Source: Anaerocolumna chitinilytica (lineage in GTDB: Bacteria > Bacillota > Clostridia > Lachnospirales > Lachnospiraceae). From it: 64,000 nucleotides of DNA. The notes under the pieces are model-generated. The model saw only the letters and a program-made list of their open reading frames with translations, had not been told where the DNA came from and did not search any database. Each line of letters begins with the position of its first letter. Position 1 is the first letter of the stretch. The stretch spans positions 1,368,001-1,432,000 of the forward strand of contig NZ_AP023368.1 of assembly GCF_014218355.1 (NCBI RefSeq). Direction: 5' to 3'. Below, in pieces: positions 8,104-16,175 of this stretch. Made by a program: the position numbers and the translations under genes.

Positions 8104-9822
8104 TTATTGGACTGCTCCGGGAACTGTTTCACCCCGCAAACTGTTGAAGGAATTATAGATATCCAGAATACCATAACCCCATTCTCTGTTCGGATATGTC
8201 TGATTTGGATCTCTTCTAGCGCCGCGCAGCATTAGGTTCTTAATTTCTACACTGTCAAGCTGTGTATAATAACCATCGATAATGCCCCATTGTAATACCA
8301 TAGCTGCAACCCCTGTTGTATGGGCAGCCGCGACACTGGTACCTGACATAGTTGTATATCCCCCGCCGGGAGCCGGACCAACCAGGTTCACACCAGGTGC
8401 TGCCAGATCCGGATTTATTGCATTTGTTCTGGTAAAGCCTCTGCTGGCATTCAGATACAAGCTGTTATTGGTGTAATTATAGGCTGTCACTACAATAGGG
8501 ATTAAGGTATTACCGGGAGAAGTTAAAGTAGTATAAGGGTTCGGCTCCACAAAAGCGGTTGTCGGATCCAGAAATTGAGAAATCGGCAGCCATATGTGGA
8601 AGCTTGACTGCAAATCACTGCTGGAATAAACACGAAATCTCCAGATACCCTCGGAAGGGGAAGAGAATCGCATTAATATCAGCTGATCACCGGTTTGAGA
8701 TTCCACTAATTGATAATCGATATAAATAACTGTTTTTTCAAATATAAAACGAATAACCCTGGTTTCTCCAATTCTTGCAGGAATACGCGGTATATATTCT
8801 CCGGAGGGGGATAAGATATCAACGGAAAAGGTGCTGGGAGCCTCACCCCATAATTCCATGGAAAATCCATTTACATTACTTCCTACATGAAGATCTACGG
8901 TAACATAATTCGTAGTATTTTGTATATTACCTTGAAAATGATGTCCGGTATTTCCCTCATTTCCACCGGCGACAGTAATTGCAACACCGCTGTAATCAGC
9001 AAGTAGAGAGATATAACTGCTTAAGATTCCCCTTTCGTCATGAGCACCCTGTGAGGTACCAAAGCCAATACAGATTGATACCGGTACGGCAAGAGTTCTT
9101 GCCATAGCCATTAGATAATTAATGCCAAATATAATGTCTGTTTCGGAATAACAGATAACATTATCAGGAATCTGAAAAAAACTCCTGATATAAGGTTTGG
9201 CCTGTTTTAATTTGACAATAACAATAGCTGCATCCGGCACAATACCGGAAAAGTTCTGAGATTCATTGGTATTGCCAGCTATGATTCCGGCTAGAAAGGT
9301 ACCATGACCACTTTCGTCATTCGTGGGAACTACAGACAGGGGATTTGGATTCGTTAGTGCTTGGTTTAACTGTTCCCTGGTATATTCCGTACCGTATAGA
9401 AATCCTTGGGGAGGAGGACCTGTCTGAATAGTCTGATCCCATATGGCAACGATTTTGGAAGTACCGTCTGCATTTCGGAAGGCTTCGTGAGTATAATCAA
9501 TTCCAGTATCTATAATACCAACCAGAGTGCCGTTTCCTCTCAGATTAAACACAGGTATATTACGTATTTTTGTAATACCAGAACTTTCCAGACTTCCAGT
9601 GTCCATAAGTCCGAAGCAGCTGGGGAATACGCCATACCCAAAAGTTTGAATCATGTTTTCAGGAATATTTGCTATAGGTACATATACTGCCGTATGACTA
9701 TTGGTTAAAGGGGTCTGACAGGTATTTTCTATTGCAAGAAATCGACTCAGCGGTGAACCATTTTCCACAATGAAGTCAGCGTACTCATCACTAATGATAT
9801 ATTGTCTGCAATCCTGGTCCAT
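8104..9822 (-). CDS. S8 (subtilisin-like) serine protease, Csp-like
   Basis: Subtilase of 572 residues with the complete triad: Asp105 in GIIDTGID, His173 in SGHGTFLAGI, and Ser496 in MSGTSVAAAH; Asn288 in GGNEG is the oxyanion residue. A jelly-roll-like insert of about 150 residues sits between the oxyanion Asn and the catalytic Ser, as in the clostridial Csp proteases that activate the cortex hydrolase SleC during spore germination. There is no signal peptide and no obvious long propeptide; the start MDQDCRQYIISDEYADFI resembles Csp-family N-termini. With all catalytic residues present it should be active, unlike the CspA and CspC pseudoproteases. Germination is likely but not proven, since Lachnospiraceae carry many such paralogues. 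No partner csp or sleC gene is adjacent. Confidence 0.85.
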   Translation of the reverse strand: MDQDCRQYIISDEYADFIVENGSPLSRFLAIENTCQTPLTNSHTAVYVPIANIPENMIQTFGYGVFPSCFGLMDTGSLESSGITKIRNIPVFNLRGNGTLVGIIDTGIDYTHEAFRNADGTSKIVAIWDQTIQTGPPPQGFLYGTEYTREQLNQALTNPNPLSVVPTNDESGHGTFLAGIIAGNTNESQNFSGIVPDAAIVIVKLKQAKPYIRSFFQIPDNVICYSETDIIFGINYLMAMARTLAVPVSICIGFGTSQGAHDERGILSSYISLLADYSGVAITVAGGNEGNTGHHFQGNIQNTTNYVTVDLHVGSNVNGFSMELWGEAPSTFSVDILSPSGEYIPRIPARIGETRVIRFIFEKTVIYIDYQLVESQTGDQLILMRFSSPSEGIWRFRVYSSSDLQSSFHIWLPISQFLDPTTAFVEPNPYTTLTSPGNTLIPIVVTAYNYTNNSLYLNASRGFTRTNAINPDLAAPGVNLVGPAPGGGYTTMSGTSVAAAHTTGVAAMVLQWGIIDGYYTQLDSVEIKNLMLRGARRDPNQTYPNREWGYGILDIYNSFNSLRGETVPGAVQ

Positions 9823-9973
9823 GGTCCGTCTCCTAAAATAGTTTTACTAACTAAATATATGAGCAAATATCAGTAATATTCACTTGTATCTTAAATCAAT
9901 CAGGCAGAGGTGATTTTAGGACTATTTTCCTAAGTTTCGACTTAATCCCGCTTATGTATGTTTGAAATTGCGG

Positions 9974-10002
9974 TTGTGGAAACCCGTAAATTATGTTATA
10001 AT
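9974..10002 (+). promoter_or_regulatory. Sigma-A type promoter of the GGDEF/EAL gene
   Basis: TTGTGG (9974-9979), a 17-base spacer, then a perfect TATAAT (9997-10002), about 70 bases before the start codon. Confidence 0.6.
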
Positions 10003-10070
10003 AAGTACAATTCTACAGGTAAATGATCAAGGATGACAGTAATCTACAACATGGATGGTAAAAATTAAAT

Positions 10071-12689
10071 ATGTCTGACATAAGAGAAAACGCCTTTCCC
10101 AAAAGGTACATATATACGAGAGAGCAACTAATGGATTTCTTTATTAAGACCCCTTTGCCAGATGGTATCATCAGCAATTATGTACAGAAAGATAATTGTA
10201 TTGAATTTATCTGTAATGACACGATTTATTGTGTACTAATTGATGGAAGTAATTGGGAAGAGATCAAACGGGAGCTGACACATCGGAAAGAGTTAAAAGT
10301 GATGGAGAAAAACAGAATAATGGAAAAGGAAAAGCTGGATACGCTTACCGGGCTGTACCATAAGGAGTACAGTAAAAAGGTGATAGAAGAATTCCTAAAG
10401 ACTTCTGATACAAATCACTATCATGCTCTAATGCTGGTAGACATCGACAATTTTGATGCAGTAAATGAAAATCTGGGCTACCTTTTTGGTGATACAGTTT
10501 TAGTTAATATTGCCGAAGCTCTGCGTAAAAATTTCTATGATACCGATATAGCCGGTCGTATTGGCGGTGATGAATTCCTGATTTTCATTAAGAATGTCTC
10601 CAATATTGAACTTCTGAAAGAAAAAGCAAGAATTATTTATTCCGTTTTTGCCAATACCTACACCGGAGAGAACAAGAACTACAAGTTATCCTGCAGCATT
10701 GGAATTTCAACCTATCCCAAAGATGGTATGAACTTTGAGGAACTTTTCTTAAAAGCAGATGCTGCACTTTTATATGACCGAGAGAATAAAACCGGGAATG
10801 AAAAGTTTGATTACGGATGCTTTTATCATGAAATTCCAAACCCCGGTTTGTATTTGGATACAGAATGCTTTTATAAATACCAGATTAATCGTACAAAAGG
10901 TTTTGGCAGTAATAATTTTGATAAGGAGATTACTGCATTTGCTTTTGATATTATGTCCAGAACAAAGGATGTAAACAGTGCTATTAATCTGCTTCTAAAT
11001 AAAGTAAGAGTGCAATTTGATTGTACTCAGATATGTATTTTTGAATATGTATCGGAATCTCCTGATTTTGCGATGACTTATTTTTGTTCCAATGACAGGA
11101 TGGAGGCAAATGAGCAGGAAAAGGAAGAGTTTTTTCATTATTTAGGTGAGCATGAGTTTACCTTTAGTGAATCCGGAGTATATTCCCGGACAGAATTAAC
11201 AGAGGCTGATAAGAAGGAAGCTATTCTAAAGAAGCTTGGCGTAAAGGCATTGCTGCAATGTGCAATCTTTGAAAATGATAATCTAAAGGGTTGTATCAGC
11301 GTCCATGATTATGAAAAATTAAGGAATTGGAGCGATTATGAGTTAGATTCCTTCCTTACTATTACAAAAATTATATCGTCTTATTTATTGAAACTAAGAG
11401 CCTCTGAGCGTGCCAGCAGGCAATTGTATATCCTAAAGAATTTCGATGCACTTACCGGTCTTCCGACCCTTCATAAATTAAAAAAAGATGCCAGAAATAT
11501 TGTAAACAGTACAAAAAGTAAGTGTGCGATTATCTATTCGGATATTACGAAATTCAAATACCTTAATAATACCCTCGGGTATGAAACGGGAGATCGGATT
11601 TTATGTGATTTTGCCTCTATTATAGCAAGCGGTAATACCAATGGCGAAGGAATTGCAAGAATATCGGATGATAATTTTGCGGTATGCTTAGCGTATCAGG
11701 ATGAAGCGGATATTATAGCTTATGTTCAGAATATCTATGACAAGTTCAATCAAATACAAAAAGCAAAATATCCCGGTACAAAATTTATTGTAGCCAGTGG
11801 AATTGCATACATAAATCCGGAAGAAGATATTACAGTAGCAATTGATAATGCCAATATAGCTCGTAAGACAATAAAGAGTGCCCCCCACTCAACCTATTGT
11901 TTCTTTGATATTAATATGCAGCTGAACCTGCAAAGAGAAGCAGAAATCAACAATACAATGGAACAGGCATTAAAGGACAGAGAATTTGTTGTTTATCTGC
12001 AGCCCAAGGTAAACCTGCATGATAACAGTCTTGTAGGGGCAGAAGCACTGGTTCGTTGGATACGTGACGGTATTATCATTATGCCGGGAGATTTCATTCC
12101 TATATTCGAAAATAATGGATTTGTAGTTAATCTGGATTTTTTTGTTTATGAGGAAGTCTGTAAGATTCTGAAAGAATGGATGAAACAGGGCAAGAAGCTG
12201 GTTCCGATATCTATAAATGTTTCTCGGGTGCATCTGCATGATGAGAAATTTGTGGACAACATAAAATCATTAGTGGATTCCTATGGAATACCATATAATC
12301 TGCTGGAACTGGAGCTTACGGAGAGTATTTTCTTAAGTAATACGGAAGCAGCACTTACAGCCATGAGGCAGTTAAGAGGTTTAGGCTTTGGTGTTTCTAT
12401 TGATGACTTTGGGGCGGGATACTCTTCCTTAAATCTATTAAAAGACATGGCTACAGATGTAATTAAACTGGATAAAGAATTTTTTGGTCATGATAATATG
12501 CAAAGAGAAGAGCAGATAATTGTTTCCAGTATTATCAGTATGGCAAAACAGCTTAATATGAAGGTATTATCTGAAGGTGTGGAAACTCAGAATCAGTCAG
12601 ACTTTTTAAGAAGTGTAAGGTGCGATATGGCACAGGGATATTTGTATTCCCGGCCAATACCGGTTGGTGATTTCGAAAAGTTAATCTAG
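10071..12689 (+). CDS. GGDEF-GAF-GGDEF(degenerate)-EAL cyclic-di-GMP signalling protein
   Basis: Predicted cytoplasmic c-di-GMP enzyme of 872 residues with no membrane segments. A first diguanylate cyclase domain (residues ~95-245) carries an intact GGDEF (about 165-169) in GRIGGDEFLIF. A middle segment (~290-445) resembles a GAF sensor. A second GGDEF-type domain (~450-605) has the signature degraded to SDDNF, so it should not synthesise c-di-GMP and may bind GTP. The C-terminal EAL domain (~620-872) is complete: GAEALVRW, the LELTES strand, the IDDFGAGYSS loop and LSEGVET. The protein therefore probably has both synthetic and hydrolytic activity, with the net direction unknown. It has its own promoter and a terminator shared with the convergent prsA-like gene. 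Confidence 0.88.
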   Translation: MSDIRENAFPKRYIYTREQLMDFFIKTPLPDGIISNYVQKDNCIEFICNDTIYCVLIDGSNWEEIKRELTHRKELKVMEKNRIMEKEKLDTLTGLYHKEYSKKVIEEFLKTSDTNHYHALMLVDIDNFDAVNENLGYLFGDTVLVNIAEALRKNFYDTDIAGRIGGDEFLIFIKNVSNIELLKEKARIIYSVFANTYTGENKNYKLSCSIGISTYPKDGMNFEELFLKADAALLYDRENKTGNEKFDYGCFYHEIPNPGLYLDTECFYKYQINRTKGFGSNNFDKEITAFAFDIMSRTKDVNSAINLLLNKVRVQFDCTQICIFEYVSESPDFAMTYFCSNDRMEANEQEKEEFFHYLGEHEFTFSESGVYSRTELTEADKKEAILKKLGVKALLQCAIFENDNLKGCISVHDYEKLRNWSDYELDSFLTITKIISSYLLKLRASERASRQLYILKNFDALTGLPTLHKLKKDARNIVNSTKSKCAIIYSDITKFKYLNNTLGYETGDRILCDFASIIASGNTNGEGIARISDDNFAVCLAYQDEADIIAYVQNIYDKFNQIQKAKYPGTKFIVASGIAYINPEEDITVAIDNANIARKTIKSAPHSTYCFFDINMQLNLQREAEINNTMEQALKDREFVVYLQPKVNLHDNSLVGAEALVRWIRDGIIIMPGDFIPIFENNGFVVNLDFFVYEEVCKILKEWMKQGKKLVPISINVSRVHLHDEKFVDNIKSLVDSYGIPYNLLELELTESIFLSNTEAALTAMRQLRGLGFGVSIDDFGAGYSSLNLLKDMATDVIKLDKEFFGHDNMQREEQIIVSSIISMAKQLNMKVLSEGVETQNQSDFLRSVRCDMAQGYLYSRPIPVGDFEKLI

Positions 12690-12731
12690 ATGTTTCTATA
12701 AAGTTAAATATAAAGTCAATAAAGAAATAAA

Positions 12732-12766
12732 AAAGAACTTCTGTATCATTACAGAAGTTCTTTTTG
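12732..12766. terminator. Bidirectional terminator between the GGDEF/EAL gene and the prsA-like gene
   Basis: AGAACTTCTGT (12734-12744) pairs with ACAGAAGTTCT (12751-12761), with A-tract before and T-tract after. Confidence 0.8.
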
Positions 12767-12789
12767 TTAATTGTTTTTATACGAAGTAA

Positions 12790-13929
12790 TTACTTACCGC
12801 TCTTTGTAGGTGTAGGGGTAGCTGTTGCCGTAGGAGTAGCGGTTGCATCAGTTCCGGAAGGTGTAGGAGTTGAGGTTATTCTCTCTGCTACAGGTATTGT
12901 TGTTTCACCCATAACGATCTTATCCCATACCTTGTCATTAACAGTAATTTTATAGTCTTTTTTAATTTCATTTTCGTACTTCTTAGTGAAAGCGTCATTC
13001 TGAGCTTGTGATAATGCTTCTTTTACAGCAGCATCATAGCTTGCAGAACTGTTATTATCTTTCATCTTGATGATGTAGTAACCGGAAGTAGTTTCAACAA
13101 CACCATCAGCCAAAGCATCATTATCAAGCTTTAAAGCAGCGGCTTGGTACTCTTTATCAGCCTTGTTGTCATCCTTCACAAAGTTAAGAGTACTTGTAGT
13201 CAGGTTATCGTATTCTTTTGCTATATCAGCAAATGCTTTTCCAGCTTTTGCTTCCGTTAAGGCCTTGTTGATATTTGCCTTAGCAGCAGCTTTTTCTTCA
13301 TCAGAAAGGTCTACCACCTTAGAGTCTTTATCATATTTAGTTGTTGCTGCAAACAGATATTCTGTATCATATTCTCTGTATTTATCGCGGTCAACAGTGG
13401 CTTTAACATCGTCTTCTTTTATGCCCAGGCCATCAATAACTGTCTGGTAGTATTGATTTGCAAGCTGCAGCTTATTCTGAGCAGCAGTTAGATTTTCGGT
13501 AGTGAATCCGGTAAGCTTTAACTGTTCTTTCTTGTCTTTTAAAGAAGTCATGATAGATTCAACATTTGTTTTTATTGTTGTTTTCTCATCAGCAGTAAGG
13601 GTGTCTTTTGCTTCTTGTGCTTTAAGGTAAAGGATTTCCCACATAACGGCGGCATCCATTACGCTCTGTTTCATCTGCTGTCTCATAGTAACGCCTTCTT
13701 TATACTCCATATCCCAATAACCAGGATAATACTGGGCATACATCTGTCCCTGTGCTTCCATGGCATATATGAAATACATCATATCCTGCATATAAAGTTT
13801 TTCATCGTTAATGGTTACTACCAAGTCACCAGTAGAGCTTGTCTTCTTGCTGCAGCCGGCAGCGAATATCATTCCTGCTATCAGAGTAAAAACTAACAGC
13901 TTTGAAATGATTCTTTTTGAATTTTTCAC
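12790..13929 (-). CDS. prsA: PrsA/SurA-like peptidyl-prolyl isomerase lipoprotein
   Basis: Predicted extracytoplasmic foldase. The signal peptide ends in the lipobox IFAAGC, so Cys26 should be lipid-modified. A SurA_N-like helical chaperone region (about residues 35-170) is followed by a parvulin-like PPIC domain (~185-320), recognisable by VVETTSGYYIIKMKD but divergent. The tail (~350-379) is a low-complexity Thr/Pro repeat (TPTPSGTDATATPTATATPT), probably a wall-spanning linker with a free end. The start is GTG, with GGAGG seven bases upstream. Candidate substrates include the secreted proteases and chitinases elsewhere in the window, but that is only inference. The symbol is assigned by family resemblance. 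Confidence 0.75.
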   Translation of the reverse strand: MKNSKRIISKLLVFTLIAGMIFAAGCSKKTSSTGDLVVTINDEKLYMQDMMYFIYAMEAQGQMYAQYYPGYWDMEYKEGVTMRQQMKQSVMDAAVMWEILYLKAQEAKDTLTADEKTTIKTNVESIMTSLKDKKEQLKLTGFTTENLTAAQNKLQLANQYYQTVIDGLGIKEDDVKATVDRDKYREYDTEYLFAATTKYDKDSKVVDLSDEEKAAAKANINKALTEAKAGKAFADIAKEYDNLTTSTLNFVKDDNKADKEYQAAALKLDNDALADGVVETTSGYYIIKMKDNNSSASYDAAVKEALSQAQNDAFTKKYENEIKKDYKITVNDKVWDKIVMGETTIPVAERITSTPTPSGTDATATPTATATPTPTKSGK

Positions 13930-13988
13930 GGTGTTTCCTCCATTATATGTGATTCATGCGTAATAATTAATAGGACGCACATATTAAC

Positions 13989-14016
13989 ATTTTAATACTT
14001 TTTCCATATAAGTCAA
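13989..14016 (-). promoter_or_regulatory. Promoter of the prsA-like gene
   Basis: On the minus strand TTGACT (14011-14016), a 16-base spacer, then TAAAAT (13989-13994), about 60 bases before the GTG start. Confidence 0.5.
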
Positions 14017-14089
14017 GTTATATCCTATATTTTTTGGATATATTGTGGTATTTCTCTTGCTTAATTGTGGTATAAATTCTTAACTAAGA

Positions 14090-15025
14090 TTATTCGTGGA
14101 GCCTTCGGATAAGTTTGTAAACAGTACAATTCTCAATTACAAGAGGTTTTCGGTGAGCAAAGAAGATGATACCATCGCTGGGGGAGATTATCTGGGAAAT
14201 CACCTCTCCCTCGATTGGATCAACCACTTCTGCTAAAAGATCTCCAAAAGTAACCTCCTCACCCGGTTCCTTAAAGCGTCTGTAGATACCGGATACGTCC
14301 GCACGGATGGACATCAGGCTTTCCTCTTCCAGGGTCGTTGCAATAAAGCCGCTGTGGCAGTTGTATTTAATAATACCCATTCTGGTAAGAAATCGAAGAA
14401 CGGAAGATACTGCCTGATTGGCGGACTTTTCATCAATATGGTCAGTAGCAGAGGTATATACGCTAAATGCATTAGTCCCATTCATCTGCCAGTTGTAGTT
14501 TAAGGTTGCCGTATCAATCGGCCGTGGGTTTCTGGTAACTACATAGGGAAGCCCAAAGAGGTTGGCAAGACTGGTGTTCTGATAACCGGTCTCCATCATT
14601 CGTACATGGGGAATAAAGTCTCCGGGGGTATGAAAACTGGCAAACTGGATACCGTAATTATACCCTTTAACAGCTTCAAAGATGCCATCAGCTATCCTTC
14701 TTGTGGTTTCACCTTCGGCATCACCCGGAAACATTCGGTTAATATCGGTATTGTCCATCGCCCAGAAGCGTTTTTCCACATTAATGGAATAGTGATTGAC
14801 AGAGGGGATAACCATAATCTCGTTGTTATTAACTATATTGCCGGTTTTTTCAAGTCGAGAGAGAGTCTTAATTATCTGTGAACAGATATAGAGCTGCTGC
14901 ACTTCATTACCTCTGGTCGGCCCTACGATGCAGGCAGATTTCTCTCCTTTACCGAAGTGATAGGCAGGTATATCCATGTCACCGCGAAAGGGGGAGGTGC
15001 TGGAGTATATAGTACTTTTTATCAT
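14090..15025 (-). CDS. Degenerate M14-family succinylglutamate desuccinylase/aspartoacylase-like protein (probable pseudoenzyme)
   Basis: 311 residues of the AstE/AspA zinc-hydrolase fold, clearly paralogous to the gene just upstream. Compared with that paralogue, the first zinc-binding motif GIHGDE reads PTRGNE (His replaced by Arg, Glu kept), the DLHSS histidine remains as SFHTP, the substrate motif DLNR is kept as DINR, and the region around the catalytic Glu (AVEMGTG) reads SVYTSAT, so the Glu is lost. The C-terminal beta domain is intact. It should not hydrolyse acyl-amino acids and may be a regulatory or structural partner of the active paralogue. ATG at 15025 shares one base with the upstream stop (TGATG), so the two are translationally coupled. 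Confidence 0.75.
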   Translation of the reverse strand: MIKSTIYSSTSPFRGDMDIPAYHFGKGEKSACIVGPTRGNEVQQLYICSQIIKTLSRLEKTGNIVNNNEIMVIPSVNHYSINVEKRFWAMDNTDINRMFPGDAEGETTRRIADGIFEAVKGYNYGIQFASFHTPGDFIPHVRMMETGYQNTSLANLFGLPYVVTRNPRPIDTATLNYNWQMNGTNAFSVYTSATDHIDEKSANQAVSSVLRFLTRMGIIKYNCHSGFIATTLEEESLMSIRADVSGIYRRFKEPGEEVTFGDLLAEVVDPIEGEVISQIISPSDGIIFFAHRKPLVIENCTVYKLIRRLHE

Positions 15026-15966
15026 CAGAAGTTACCTCCCAGAATACGGACTATTAAAGAGCCTTTGTTAACCACAGGATATTCCCTTAAGGTAAATATC
15101 ATACCGTCACAGGGAGCCAGAATATGCTGATTAATCTCACCGGTCAGGCTGTTAACGATATCACCGATAACCTCTCCCTTTTTTATACCCATCCAATGAG
15201 AGGCGGCTGGGAGAAAAACACCGGAGGCATCTGCATGAACCATAGTAACCTCACTTTGCCCCTCGGAGGAAATGATGGGAGTCTTCGGCGTAATTACCTC
15301 GCCGTCCCACATGCCAAGTTCCTTTAACAGGCAGAAAATACCTTCGGTTATCTGGTCACCGAATTGCTTGGTTATACGCATGCCGGTACCCATTTCCACG
15401 GCTATGGTAGGCACTCCGCTTGAATTAAGGGCATGGGTAAGGGTAGCATTTTGTACGGTGGCTGAAGGGTGTATCCATACAAAGTCAAGATTTAAGAGTT
15501 TGGCGTAGGGTAACAGCATCTTAGCATTTTCTTCTATCATACGGACCTGGGGTATTTCACGCAAGAAGATATTAGAGGAATGAAGATCTACACATAGCTT
15601 TGCGCCAAGGATATCATCTACAATTGCCTGAGCTGCATTTTCTGCCATATCACCATTTTTATTTCCCGGAAAGCATCTGTTTAGATCCAGGTCGAAGGCG
15701 GGAATACCTCTTGTTAGGGATTCAATACCTAAAGGGTTAAGGCAGGGATATATATCAATTATTCCGTGGAGATGTTGGAGATTCGCATTAATACGACGGA
15801 TTATTTCATAGCATATGTATTGGCCTTCAAGTTCGTCGCCGTGAATACCGGATACAATGCAGATGCGTTCTTCGTTGCCAGTTTTATGAAGAGGTTCGAT
15901 TCGGTTTTTCCATATATGCATACTCTCCAATACCGGAAGGTCAATAGAAAATACAGATTTAATCAA
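15025..15966 (-). CDS. M14-family succinylglutamate desuccinylase/aspartoacylase-like hydrolase (active form)
   Basis: 313 residues. All expected AstE/AspA residues are present: zinc ligands His and Glu in GIHGDE (about residues 42-45), the third zinc His in VDLHSSN (~130), the substrate-binding DLNR, and the catalytic Glu in AVEMGTG. The C-terminal ~80 residues form the usual beta barrel. The family removes acyl groups from amino acids or related amides; the real substrate cannot be deduced. The start is TTG with GAAAGGATG seven bases upstream. It is the first gene of a two-gene operon with its degenerate paralogue. Confidence 0.82.
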   Translation of the reverse strand: MIKSVFSIDLPVLESMHIWKNRIEPLHKTGNEERICIVSGIHGDELEGQYICYEIIRRINANLQHLHGIIDIYPCLNPLGIESLTRGIPAFDLDLNRCFPGNKNGDMAENAAQAIVDDILGAKLCVDLHSSNIFLREIPQVRMIEENAKMLLPYAKLLNLDFVWIHPSATVQNATLTHALNSSGVPTIAVEMGTGMRITKQFGDQITEGIFCLLKELGMWDGEVITPKTPIISSEGQSEVTMVHADASGVFLPAASHWMGIKKGEVIGDIVNSLTGEINQHILAPCDGMIFTLREYPVVNKGSLIVRILGGNF

Positions 15967-16175
15967 AAAAACACATCCTTTCAGTAGTTTAGAAATTTGA
16001 TTTCAAGAATTCATACTATCATACCATTTTTCATATTGAAAAACAAGGAAGGAAATTGTAGAAAATAATACATTGTACTTGGCTTAGGATTCCGATAAAA
16101 TGAAAAAAAATAAGAGGGAAAAACACTTTCACTCATTAGAATATTGCTGCCAAGAGTAGCGGAATAGGGGTAATT

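Noticed and set aside
12764..12955. Plus-strand valine-rich frame opposite the prsA-like gene
   Set aside because: It is the antisense of the Thr/Pro repeat tail and has no ribosome binding site.
14020..14041. ATATCC/GGATAT hairpin as terminator of the M14 pair
   Set aside because: Six-bp AT-rich stem without a proper T-run, and it overlaps the upstream control region of the prsA-like gene.
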